DNA from: Mycobacterium sp.
GTDB lineage: Bacteria; Actinomycetota; Actinomycetes; Mycobacteriales; Mycobacteriaceae
NCBI GenBank assembly: GCA_016197405.1
Contig: JACPVR010000018.1
Location: 141,740 to 205,739 of the forward strand
Length of the DNA stretch: 64,000 bases
Direction of reading: 5' to 3'
Shown: in pieces, positions 14,516 through 22,435 of the stretch
Layout of the letters: each line of letters opens with the position of its first letter
How positions within the stretch are numbered: the first letter of the stretch is position 1
Made by a program: the position numbers and the translations under genes
Notes under the pieces: model-generated
What the model was told of the DNA's origin: nothing
The model's database searches: none
What the model saw: the letters and a program-made list of their open reading frames with translations, nothing else

Positions 14516-15447
14516 CCCGGGACGCACTGCGCTGGTGGGCTTTCGGTGCGACCGTGCTGGGCGCGGCGGTCGCGGTGGCGTGGGCCCTGGCGCATCCGCA
14601 GCTTCCCGTCGCCGTCGCGTCCGTACGGACGGTCGCCGATATCGCGGGCGTGCTGTGTCTGGGCCTGGCCGCGGCGCCGCTACTGGAGGAGCCGCGCCAT
14701 CAGGACGAACTGACCCGTCGCGGTCTGCCGCGGCTCGCGGTGGCCGGTGCGGTCTGGCTCATCGCCGAGCTGATCCGGTTGGCGTTGGTCACGGCGCAGG
14801 CGGTGTCGGTCCGGCTGACCGGGTTGTCGCTGCACACCCTGGTGCAGTTCGCGGTGACGACGACGCCGGGCCGGTCTGCGTTGTTCGGTATCGCCGCCGC
14901 CGTCGCGGTGACGGTGCTGGCGGTTGCGCCCGGTCGCGGGTCGGCGACGTGGCGCGGGCTGACCATCACCGCCGCGGCGGCCGGTATCGCGGCACGTGCC
15001 GTCACGGGCCATCTGTCCGACAGTGTGACGGTCGGCGGGCTGGCCGTGGCGGTACATGCGCTGGCGGCTGCGCTGTGGTGCGGATCGCTGGCCGCGCTGA
15101 CGCTGACGGTCAGCGCCCGCGGGCAGTGGGCGCGGGTGCTGCCCGCGTTCTCGCGGTTGGCATTGTGGTGTGTGGCCGTCCTGCTGGCCGGCGGGGTGAT
15201 CGCCGCGCTGGTGGAGATCGGGTCGCCGAGTCGGCTGCTGACCGACGGCTACGGCCGGATCCTGCTGGCGAAGATACTGGTCACCGCGGTGCTGGTAGTG
15301 CTGGCGTGGCGTAACCGGACCGGCTGGCTGGTCGCCGCGCGTGGCCACCGGATCACCGCGGAGGCGTCGCGCACCCGGTCGTCGGCGGAACTGGCGTTGA
15401 TGGCGGTGGTTCTGACCTTGGCGGCCGCCCTTTCGGTGACGGGCTAG
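14512..15447 (+). CDS. CopD-family copper transport membrane protein
   Basis: The GTG at 14512 overlaps the copC TGA and gives 311 residues. About eight membrane helices carry the CopD features: VTGHLSD, AVHALAAALWCGSLAAL in the middle and GRILLAKILVTAVLVVLAWRNR near the end. CopD proteins are thought to import copper delivered by CopC. The upstream frame extension to 13831 is antisense-like noise across copC. Confidence 0.85.
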   Translation: MTRDALRWWAFGATVLGAAVAVAWALAHPQLPVAVASVRTVADIAGVLCLGLAAAPLLEEPRHQDELTRRGLPRLAVAGAVWLIAELIRLALVTAQAVSVRLTGLSLHTLVQFAVTTTPGRSALFGIAAAVAVTVLAVAPGRGSATWRGLTITAAAAGIAARAVTGHLSDSVTVGGLAVAVHALAAALWCGSLAALTLTVSARGQWARVLPAFSRLALWCVAVLLAGGVIAALVEIGSPSRLLTDGYGRILLAKILVTAVLVVLAWRNRTGWLVAARGHRITAEASRTRSSAELALMAVVLTLAAALSVTG

Positions 15448-15474
15448 CATCGGCGCAAGAGAATTGCGTCGCGG

Positions 15475-15498
15475 TGCACCGGGGATCACGCCGGTGCA
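15475..15498 (+). other. 8-bp hairpin between copD and hns
   Basis: TGCACCGG (15475-15482) pairs with CCGGTGCA (15491-15498) around an 8-nt loop. It may be a terminator of the copper operon or part of the hns leader. Confidence 0.35.
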
Positions 15499-15530
15499 TG
15501 GCCCAGGACCGACTGCGAAGGAGCAGCCAC

Positions 15531-16001
15531 ATGGCCGACGAGCAGGAGCTTCCCGACGAGCGTCCGGAGACTCCGCCGCCCCCGCCGGTGAAGAAGGCGC
15601 CGCCAGCCAAGGCCGCCAAGAAGGTCCCGGCGAAGAAGGCACCCGCGAAGAAGGCCGCCCCGGCCAAGGCACCCGCCGCCAAGAAGGCACCGGCACCGGC
15701 CAAGAAAGCGCCCGCCAAGAAGGTGACCCCTCCGCCGCCCCCGGTGCCACCGGCACCGCCCGCTGCGGTTGCGCCTGCCAGCACCAACGGCGCCGGCCCG
15801 GTCAACGACGGCGCCAAGCAGGCCGCCGCCGCGGCCAAGGCGACGGTCGATAGCGCACCCGATGCCATCACCGCGGCGCCGCTGGTACCGGAGGTCCACG
15901 AGACCCGTTCGCCGGTGGGCTTGCTGGTCGCACTGGCGTTGGCTCTGGCCGCGTTCCTGGTGGTGCGCCGGCTGCGCAACAGCGACGACGACGAATCGTG
16001 A
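15531..16001 (+). CDS. hns: Histone-like membrane-anchored protein Hns (Rv3852-like)
   Basis: ATG 15531 follows AAGGAG and gives 156 residues. The N-terminal half is built of PAKK/AKKAP repeats, as in histone H1-like tails. A Pro-rich linker and an Ala-rich helix (AAAAAKATVDSA) follow, then a C-terminal membrane helix (VGLLVALALALAAFLVV) with a charged end. This is the layout of Rv3852, a nucleoid protein tethered to the membrane. The last codon region overlaps the rraA GTG by 4 bp. Repeat number varies among species; the Pro-rich stretch is longer than in M. tuberculosis as remembered. Confidence 0.85.
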   Translation: MADEQELPDERPETPPPPPVKKAPPAKAAKKVPAKKAPAKKAAPAKAPAAKKAPAPAKKAPAKKVTPPPPPVPPAPPAAVAPASTNGAGPVNDGAKQAAAAAKATVDSAPDAITAAPLVPEVHETRSPVGLLVALALALAAFLVVRRLRNSDDDES

Positions 16002-16477
16002 CGACGACACCCCGCCCGACCGCCGATCTTGTCGACGAGATCGGGCCAGAAGTGCGCAGCTGCGATCTACAACTGCGCCAGTTCGGCGCCCGGCAGATGT
16101 TCGCCGGTCCGATCCGCACCGTGCGTTGCTTTCAGGACAACGCGTTGCTCAAGTCGGTGCTGTCGGAACCGGGCGACGGCCAGGTGCTGGTTATCGACGG
16201 TGACGCATCGGTGCACAGCGCACTGGTCGGTGATGTGATCGCCGAGCTGGGCCGCTCCAACGGCTGGGCCGGGCTCATCATCAACGGCGCGGTGCGCGAC
16301 GCCTCGACGCTGGCCACCATCGACATCGGGATCAAGGCGCTGGGCACCAATCCCCGCAAGAGCAGCAAGACCGGTGCGGGCGAACGCGACGTCGCCGTGA
16401 CTTTCGGCGGTGTCACGTTCGTCCCCGGCCACATCGCCTACAGCGACGACGACGGAATCGTCGTCACTGAGGCCTGA
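15998..16477 (+). CDS. rraA: RraA-family protein (regulator of RNase E activity; often annotated menG)
   Basis: The 159-residue protein has the RraA fold signatures: a DLVDEIG start, GPIRTVRCFQDN, GDGQVLVIDGD, the GLIINGAVRDA loop, and GVTFVPGHIAYSDDDGIVV at the end. In E. coli RraA inhibits RNase E; the old menG methyltransferase name is not supported by the fold. Some members are oxaloacetate decarboxylases or aldolases. GTG 15998 overlaps the hns stop. It matches Rv3853. Confidence 0.9.
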   Translation: MTTTPRPTADLVDEIGPEVRSCDLQLRQFGARQMFAGPIRTVRCFQDNALLKSVLSEPGDGQVLVIDGDASVHSALVGDVIAELGRSNGWAGLIINGAVRDASTLATIDIGIKALGTNPRKSSKTGAGERDVAVTFGGVTFVPGHIAYSDDDGIVVTEA

Positions 16478-16486
16478 TCGTCTCGG

Positions 16487-17962
16487 TCAGGCCGAAACCG
16501 ATGCTGCCACGCGGTTTTTGGTGAAGTGCAGCGCATCGTCGTCGAACCGGGCATGCCGCAGCGCGTAGATGTCCCAGAAGTAGTTGTGCCGGATCTGCCA
16601 CGGGCCGCGAGCTCCGCGCTTGGGCAGCAGATGCATCGCCCGTGCGAAGTAGCCCGAGCTCATATCGGTGAACGGCAGCCGCTCGATGTCATCGCTACCC
16701 GGCACCGGCTCGACGGTGTCGTAGCCGTGCTCGTCCATGTAGTTGAGCAACCGGCAGACGTATTCCGACACCAGGTCGGCCTTGAGTGTCCATGACGCGT
16801 TGACATAGCCGAAGGTGAACGCGGCGTTGGGCATGCCTTCGAGCATCAGCGCCCGGTAGGCCAGGCGCTGGCCCGGATCGACCGGCTCGCCGTCGCGGGT
16901 GATCTTCGCGCCGCCGAACAGCTGGAGGTTCAAACCCGTTGCGGTAACGATGATGTCGGCGTCGAGATGAGCACCGGAGGTCAACTTGATACCGGTGGCG
17001 TCGAAACGGTCGATGGTGTCGGTGACGACGTCGGCCTTACCGTGCCGGATGGTCTTGAACAGATCGCCGTTGGGGGCCAGGCACAACCGCTCGTCCCACG
17101 GGTTGTAGCTCGGGCCGAAGTGCTTCTCGACCTCGTAGCCCTCCGGCAGCCGGTGCTTGGCCATGGTGAGCAGCGTCTTGCGCATGTACTTCGGGAACCG
17201 TTGCGACAGTTGGTACTGCGCGGTGCTGAAGCCGACAGCCTTCCAGCGGTTGATGAAGTGCGCGGCCTTGCGCGGCAGGAACTTGTTGGCCTTCTCGGCG
17301 ACCGGGTCGACCAGCGGCAGACTGCCGACGTAGGTCGGTGAGCGCTGCAGCATCGTGACGTGTCCGGCGCCGGTGTCGGCGAGCGCGGGGATGAGCGTTA
17401 TCGCCGTCGCGCCGCTGCCGATCACCACGATCTTCTTGCCGGTGACGTCGAGATCCTCGGGCCAGTGCTGCGGGTGCACGATGGTGCCGGTGAAGTCTTC
17501 GGTACCGGGGAATTCCGGGGTGAAGGGCTCGTCGTAGTTGTAGTAGCCGCTGCATGCCATGGCGAAGCCGCACTGGATGGTGCTCTGCTGTCCGTCGTGT
17601 TCGACGGTGATGGTCCAGCGGTGGTCGGCATCGGACCAGTCCGCGGCGACGACGCGGTGGCCGTAGCGGATCGACTTGTCGATGCCGTTCTCGACCGCGG
17701 CTTCCTTGATGTAGGCCTTGATCGACGGCCCGTCGGCGATCGCCTTGGCCGACTCCCACGGCTTGAACCGGAAGCCCAGGGTGAACATGTCGGAGTCCGA
17801 CCGGATACCGGGGTATTTGAACAGATCCCAGGTGCCGCCGAGGTCCTCCCGGCGCTCCAGGATGACGAAGCTCTTGTCCGGGCAGCGCTTCTGCAGGTGC
17901 CAGGCGGCACTGATGCCGGAGATTCCGGCTCCCACGATCACAACGTCGACAAATTCGCTCAT
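16487..17962 (-). CDS. ethA: EthA, FAD-dependent Baeyer-Villiger monooxygenase
   Basis: EthA oxidises ketones and thioamides and in M. tuberculosis activates the prodrug ethionamide. The 491-residue product has an N-terminal FAD site (VGAGISGISAAWHL), the Baeyer-Villiger fingerprint FTGTIVHPQHW and an NADPH site (VVIGSGATAITL). The length matches Rv3854c. ATG 17962 faces ethR across a 77-bp operator region. EthR repression is expected. Confidence 0.95.
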   Translation of the reverse strand: MSEFVDVVIVGAGISGISAAWHLQKRCPDKSFVILERREDLGGTWDLFKYPGIRSDSDMFTLGFRFKPWESAKAIADGPSIKAYIKEAAVENGIDKSIRYGHRVVAADWSDADHRWTITVEHDGQQSTIQCGFAMACSGYYNYDEPFTPEFPGTEDFTGTIVHPQHWPEDLDVTGKKIVVIGSGATAITLIPALADTGAGHVTMLQRSPTYVGSLPLVDPVAEKANKFLPRKAAHFINRWKAVGFSTAQYQLSQRFPKYMRKTLLTMAKHRLPEGYEVEKHFGPSYNPWDERLCLAPNGDLFKTIRHGKADVVTDTIDRFDATGIKLTSGAHLDADIIVTATGLNLQLFGGAKITRDGEPVDPGQRLAYRALMLEGMPNAAFTFGYVNASWTLKADLVSEYVCRLLNYMDEHGYDTVEPVPGSDDIERLPFTDMSSGYFARAMHLLPKRGARGPWQIRHNYFWDIYALRHARFDDDALHFTKNRVAASVSA

Positions 17963-17975
17963 ATGTCAAACGCTA

Positions 17976-18027
17976 TCAACGGTGTGTCGAACTAGTCAAC
18001 AGTGTGTCGAAATGTTCGACACACTGT
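17976..18027. promoter_or_regulatory. EthR operator: two direct repeats and one inverted copy
   Basis: TCAACGGTGTGTCGAA (17976-17991) is repeated as TCAACAGTGTGTCGAA (17996-18011), exactly 20 bp apart. An inverted copy TTCGACACACTGT lies at 18015-18027. The last two form a perfect palindrome with 13-bp arms around ATG (17999-18027). Multiple sites two helical turns apart fit the cooperative multimer binding known for EthR. A TAAAGT (18027-18032) lies 7 bp before the ethR GTG, which suggests a leaderless ethR transcript. Confidence 0.8.
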
Positions 18028-18039
18028 AAAGTCTGGTCC

Positions 18040-18681
18040 GTGACAACCGTCGGCCAGCCCCGAGCAGCGCGCGGACGCCGCTCCGCCCGCCCCACCGGCG
18101 AGGACCGCGAGCAGGCCATTCTGGCGACCGCCCGGCAACTGCTGGAGCATCGACCGTTCGCCGAGGTCTCGGTCGACGACCTGGCCCGCGGCGCCGGTTT
18201 GTCCCGGCCCACCTTCTACTTCTACTTCCAATCCAAGGAAGCGGTGCTGCTCTCATTGGTCGAACCGCTGATCGCCGCGGTCGACGCCAACCTCGAGGGT
18301 GCCGCCGCTCGGGTGCCGCAGGATCCGCGCAAGATGTTCCATAGCGGTATCAACGCGTTCTTCAGCACCTTCCGGGCCGATCCCGCCGTCGCGCGGGCCG
18401 GGATGGCCCTGCTCAACCACAATGCCGAGTTCCGCCGGCAGTGGTCGACGGCCATGACGAAATGGATCCGGCAGACCGCCGCCCTGATCGAGGCCGAACG
18501 CGCGCGCGGCGCGGCGCCCGACACCATCCCGGCGCTGGACCTTGCCACCTCGTTGAACCAGATGAACGAGCGCGCGATGATCGCGTCACTGTCGGCCGAA
18601 CAGCCCGCGATCCCCGAGGCCCACATCGTCGACACCCTCACCCACATCTGGATGGCCAGCATCTACGCCGGCTCCGCCTGA
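18040..18681 (+). CDS. ethR: EthR, TetR-family repressor of ethA
   Basis: The 213-residue TetR-type regulator has the N-terminal helix-turn-helix (AEVSVDDLARGAGLSRPTFY, then FYFQSKEAVL) and a C-terminal ligand domain. The start GTG 18040 gives the VTTVGQ N-terminus and a length close to Rv3855 (216). An upstream extension to 18004 would run through the operator and is rejected. It is divergent from ethA and should repress both genes. Confidence 0.93.
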   Translation: MTTVGQPRAARGRRSARPTGEDREQAILATARQLLEHRPFAEVSVDDLARGAGLSRPTFYFYFQSKEAVLLSLVEPLIAAVDANLEGAAARVPQDPRKMFHSGINAFFSTFRADPAVARAGMALLNHNAEFRRQWSTAMTKWIRQTAALIEAERARGAAPDTIPALDLATSLNQMNERAMIASLSAEQPAIPEAHIVDTLTHIWMASIYAGSA

Positions 18682-18698
18682 GCTGTCGGACGTCGATG

Positions 18699-18712
18699 CG
18701 AACATATGTTCG
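18699..18712. promoter_or_regulatory. LexA (SOS) box over the dinB start
   Basis: CGAACATATGTTCG is a perfect 14-bp palindrome that matches the core of the mycobacterial SOS box (TCGAACATNTGTTCGA). It spans the possible ATG at 18706. If transcription starts near here, LexA would block it directly. Confidence 0.75.
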
Positions 18713-19914
18713 TGTCAGGTGCCGGTGCCACCATCCTGCACGCTGATCTCGACGCGTTCTACGCCTCGGTCGAGCAGCGCGATGATCCGACGCTGCGCGG
18801 GCGGCCGGTCATCGTCGGCGGCGGCGTGGTGCTGGCGGCCAGCTACGAGGCCAAGGCATACGGTGTGCGCACCGCGATGGGCGGCCGGCAGGCACTGGCG
18901 CTGTGTCCCAACGCCGTGGTCGTGCCGCCACGGATGTCGGCCTACTCGCGCGCCAGCTCGGATGTCTTCGCGGTCTTCCGCGACACCACACCCCTTGTCG
19001 AGCCGATATCGGTGGACGAGGCGTTCCTCGACGTCGGCGGATTGCGGCGCAGCGCAGGCGAACCCGTGGTGATCGCGACGCGATTGCGCGCCCGGGTGCG
19101 CGATGAGGTCGGACTGCCGATCACCGTCGGGATCGCGCGTACCAAGTTCCTGGCCAAGGTCGCCAGCGGCGAGGCCAAACCCGACGGTCTGCTGCTGGTG
19201 CCACCCGGCCGCGAGCTGCAGTTCCTGCACCCGCTGCCGGTGCGACGGTTGTGGGGTGTCGGTGCCAAGACCGAGGAGAAGCTGCGTGCCTACGGTATTC
19301 ACACCGTGGCGCAGGCCGCCGAGCTCAGTGAGTCGACGCTGGCGAGCATGGTCGGCGCAGCGATGGGCCGCCAGCTGTACTGCCTATCCCGCAATATCGA
19401 CCGCAGGACCGTCGTCACCGGGGTGCGCCGGCGGTCGGTCGGGGCACAACGCGCGTTGGGCCGCGCAGGTAGCACCATGTCGGCGACCGAGCTCGATGCC
19501 GTGGTGGTCAACCTCGTCGACCGGATCACCCGTCGGATGCGCAACGCCCAGCGCACCGGCCGGACGGTGACCCTGCGGCTGCGGTTCGCCGATTTCAGTC
19601 GCGTCACCCGGTCCCACACGCTGGCCCGGGCCACCGGATCCACCGAACCCATCCTGGCTGCCGCGCGTGACCTGATCGGCGCGGCAGAGCCGTTGATCGG
19701 CGCGCGGGGGCTGTCCCTGGTGGGTTTCGCGGTGTCCAATATCGACCACGACGGCGCCCAGCAGCTGGAACTTCCGTTCGGACCCGAGTCGGATCTGCTC
19801 GCCGTCGACTCGGCCATGGACGAGGTCCGCCGACGCTTCGGGAACTCGGCACTGACCCGCGGCGTGCTGGTCGGCCGGGACCCCGGATTGGAGATGCCTA
19901 TGCTGCCCGACTGA
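18706..19914 (+). CDS. dinB: Y-family DNA polymerase IV (DinB, probably DinB3 type)
   Basis: This translesion polymerase has 402 residues. The catalytic acids are seen in HADLDAFYASVE and ISVDEAFLDV; Tyr19 is the likely steric gate. The palm motif GIARTKFLAKVASG, the helix-hairpin-helix region and the little-finger domain are complete. Near the C-terminus QLELPF is a beta-clamp binding motif. Its place beside ethR matches the third dinB of M. smegmatis as remembered; M. tuberculosis lacks a dinB here. ATG 18706 lies inside the SOS box, so GTG 18712 or a later start may be used. Confidence 0.88.
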   Translation: MFVSGAGATILHADLDAFYASVEQRDDPTLRGRPVIVGGGVVLAASYEAKAYGVRTAMGGRQALALCPNAVVVPPRMSAYSRASSDVFAVFRDTTPLVEPISVDEAFLDVGGLRRSAGEPVVIATRLRARVRDEVGLPITVGIARTKFLAKVASGEAKPDGLLLVPPGRELQFLHPLPVRRLWGVGAKTEEKLRAYGIHTVAQAAELSESTLASMVGAAMGRQLYCLSRNIDRRTVVTGVRRRSVGAQRALGRAGSTMSATELDAVVVNLVDRITRRMRNAQRTGRTVTLRLRFADFSRVTRSHTLARATGSTEPILAAARDLIGAAEPLIGARGLSLVGFAVSNIDHDGAQQLELPFGPESDLLAVDSAMDEVRRRFGNSALTRGVLVGRDPGLEMPMLPD

Positions 19915-19929
19915 TGCCGAGAATGCCTG

Positions 19930-20940
19930 TCAGGCAACCCATTCCAGTAGCTTGTCCACCGGCCAGGTGTTGATGATCCGGTCCGCCGGCACCGCGTTGT
20001 CGAGCGCCCGCTGCGCACCGTAGCCCAGAAAGTCCAGCTGCCCGGGTGCGTGCGCATCGGTGTCGATCGAGAAATGGCAGCCGATCTCCAGCGCCATCGT
20101 CAGCAGCCGGGTGGGCGGGTCGCGCCGCTCGGGCCGGGAGTTGATCTCCACCGCGACGCCGTTCTCCTGGCAGGCGGCGAAGACCTTCTCGGCATCGAAA
20201 TCCGATTCGGCCCGCAGCCCCCGGTTGCCCTCGACAAGCCGGCCCGTGCAGTGTCCCAGCACATCGACGCGGGTGTTGCGGACGGCGCCGACCATGCGGC
20301 GGGTCATCGCGGCGGCATCCATCTTCAGTTTGGAGTGCACGCTGGCCACCACGATGTCGAGCCGATCGAGGAGTTCGGGTTCCTGGTCGAGCGCCCCGTC
20401 ATCGAGGATGTCGACCTCGATACCGGTCAGGATCCGCATCGGTGCGAACCGTTCACGCAGTTCGTCGATGACATCGAGCTGTTCGCGCAGACGTTCAGGG
20501 GACAACCCGTTGGCGACCCGCAACCGCGGGGAGTGGTCGGTCAGGGCGCAGTATTCGTGGCCCAGTTCCTTGGCGGTGGCCATCATCTCGGCGATCGGCG
20601 CCGACCCGTCCGACCAGTTCGAATGCAGATGCAGGTCACCGCGCAACGCCGCCCTGATCTCACCGCCACCGAGATCGGCTGCGCCGGAACGCAATTCGGT
20701 GAGCACCCGGGGTTCACGGCCGGCCCACACCTCGGCGATCACCGCGGCGGTCTTCGGGCCGATCCCCGGCAGCGACTGCCAGGCGTTGACCCTGCCCAGT
20801 CCTTCGCGCTGCGCGTCGCTGAGCGCCTCGACGATATCGGCGGCGTTGCGATAGGCCATGACCCGCCGGGAGTCCTCGCGGGCCCGGTCCTTGTAGTACG
20901 CGATCCGGCGCAATGCGGCAACGGGGTCGGGGGCAGCCAT
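19930..20940 (-). CDS. PHP-domain phosphoesterase with helix-hairpin-helix (PolX-like)
   Basis: The 336-residue protein starts at ATG 20940. The N-terminal 90 residues resemble the DNA polymerase X helix-hairpin-helix region (LPGIGPKTAAVI). A PHP domain follows with metal ligands in DLHLHSNWSDGS, CALTDHS, EVDIL, ASVHSKLKM and the DTDAHAP end. It lacks the polymerase palm, so nuclease or phosphatase activity is likely. It matches Rv3856c. It is convergent with dinB, 15 bp apart, which may be a repair context. Confidence 0.85.
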   Translation of the reverse strand: MAAPDPVAALRRIAYYKDRAREDSRRVMAYRNAADIVEALSDAQREGLGRVNAWQSLPGIGPKTAAVIAEVWAGREPRVLTELRSGAADLGGGEIRAALRGDLHLHSNWSDGSAPIAEMMATAKELGHEYCALTDHSPRLRVANGLSPERLREQLDVIDELRERFAPMRILTGIEVDILDDGALDQEPELLDRLDIVVASVHSKLKMDAAAMTRRMVGAVRNTRVDVLGHCTGRLVEGNRGLRAESDFDAEKVFAACQENGVAVEINSRPERRDPPTRLLTMALEIGCHFSIDTDAHAPGQLDFLGYGAQRALDNAVPADRIINTWPVDKLLEWVA

Positions 20941-21012
20941 GCCCCCCAGTGTGCCCTGCGGGCTGCCCGCCGACACCGGCCCGGTGGCCCAGCTCGGCGT
21001 AGCGTGGTCATC

Positions 21013-21861
21013 GTGCGATTCGCCTTCAAAACCTCACCGCAGAACACCGTCTGGTCCGACATGCTCGACATCTGGACGACCGCCGACGATATCGATGTCT
21101 ACGAGTCCGGCTGGACGTTCGACCACTTCTATCCGATCTTCTCCGACTCGACCGGACCGTGCCTGGAGGGCTGGATAACGCTGACCGCGCTGGCACAGGC
21201 CACCAAGCGCCTCCGGGTCGGGGTGCTGGTCACCGGCATCCATTACCGTCACCCCGCGGTGCTGGCCAATATGGCCGCCGCCCTGGACATCGTCTCCAAC
21301 GGTCGCCTCGAGTTGGGTATCGGCGCGGGCTGGAACGAGGAGGAGTCCGGTGCCTACGGCATCGAGCTGGGCAGCATCAAGGAGCGCTTCGAGCGTTTCG
21401 AGGAGGCCTGCCAGGTGCTCAAGGGTCTGCTGTCCCAGGAGACCACGACGTTCGACGGCACGTACTACCAGCTCAAGGACGCTCGCAACGAGCCAAAGGG
21501 GCCGCAGCAGCCGCACCCGCCGTTCTGTATCGGTGGCAGCGGGGAGAAGCGCACCCTGAAGATCACCGCCCGCTACGCCGACCACTGGAATTTCGTCGGT
21601 GGCCCTCCGGAGGAGTTCGCCCGCAAGCGCGATGTGCTCGCGGCACACTGCGCCGATATCGGTCGCGATCCCAGCGAGATCAGCCTGTCGGCACACGTCC
21701 GGTTGGGTGAGGACCGGGATTATCAGAAGGTCGTCGCCGAGGCCGGCGCATTGGGTGCCGAGGGGCTTGACCTGGCAATCATCTATCTGCCGCCACCGTA
21801 TGACACCGCGGTGCTGGAACCGCTGGCCGAAGCCATCCGGGACTCTGGACTGCGGTCGTGA
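21013..21861 (+). CDS. Luciferase-like (LLM class) F420-dependent oxidoreductase
   Basis: GTG 21013 gives VRFAFKTSPQNTVWSDML and 282 residues; GTG 21004 is also in frame. The TIM-barrel LLM family signatures are GWITLTALAQATKRLRVGVLVTG, RHPAVLANMAAALDIVSNGRLELGIGAGWNEEE and CIGGSGEKRTLKI. These enzymes use F420H2 or FMNH2; the mycobacterial context favours F420. Substrate unknown. It is divergent from the PHP gene. Confidence 0.85.
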   Translation: MRFAFKTSPQNTVWSDMLDIWTTADDIDVYESGWTFDHFYPIFSDSTGPCLEGWITLTALAQATKRLRVGVLVTGIHYRHPAVLANMAAALDIVSNGRLELGIGAGWNEEESGAYGIELGSIKERFERFEEACQVLKGLLSQETTTFDGTYYQLKDARNEPKGPQQPHPPFCIGGSGEKRTLKITARYADHWNFVGGPPEEFARKRDVLAAHCADIGRDPSEISLSAHVRLGEDRDYQKVVAEAGALGAEGLDLAIIYLPPPYDTAVLEPLAEAIRDSGLRS

Positions 21862-21966
21862 TCGGCTGCAGTCCCCGGGCCAGCTATCAGATCACAGAAC
21901 GATAACGCTCTGGCAAAGCTCCGATAACGGCGTCACTTCGGACGCCATGGCGCTGTCGGGCTGTTG

Positions 21967-22107
21967 CTAGAAACCGTAGATCGCGAGATCGGCCGGGGTG
22001 ACCAGGCGTTCGTGCTTGGCCGGGAACTGCCGGGTCTTCACCGGGTGCCGGAACAATGACCAGGCAATTCTTTGCACTCGCGTCCGCGCGATTGGGCTGA
22101 TGTTCAT
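21967..22107 (-). CDS. Small basic protein, 46 residues
   Basis: ATG 22107 has a strong AGGAG about 8 bp upstream and runs to a TAG at 21967. The product is basic and has no membrane helix (it starts MNISPIARTRVQRIAW and ends LVTPADLAIYGF). No family is recognised. It sits between gltD and the LLM gene, where M. tuberculosis has the small gene Rv3857c, but homology was not established. Confidence 0.5.
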   Translation of the reverse strand: MNISPIARTRVQRIAWSLFRHPVKTRQFPAKHERLVTPADLAIYGF

Positions 22108-22435
22108 TGCGTTCACTCCTGCGGTCTTGCTTGCTGGACCGGGCCCCTACCCTACCGCCTCGCCCGCTGCAGAATATTAGATATCCAGCCTCCGGCAAAC
22201 CCCCTTAGGCGCGCCGGTAAAAAGTCTGATGTTTCTGCTGTGACTGAAGTGACGTATGTGGCGTTACTTATCCGGGTTGTGATCAGCCAACTCGCCGTCA
22301 CCACCTGCCGCGTCCGGCAGAACCCGGGCGCTGGAGCACCTCAGCTGGCGCCGGACCCGGCTAACCCCGGGATGCCCGACGAGCACATTTCCGCAGGTGA
22401 CGAAGGTCACAGCTGCGGTGTGAGGACTGCCGCGG
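22108..22435. other. Gap between gltD and the 46-residue gene
   Basis: This holds the gltD terminator at 22391-22418 and probably the promoter of the small gene. Six-frame ORFs through it have no ribosome site or coding bias and are not supported. Confidence 0.4.
22391..22418 (-). terminator. Hairpin terminator after gltD
   Basis: CCGCAG plus GTGAC (22391-22401) pair with GTCAC and CTGCGG (22406-22418), with a GAAG loop and a 2-nt bulge. It lies 18 bp after the gltD stop. No U-tract follows. Confidence 0.6.
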
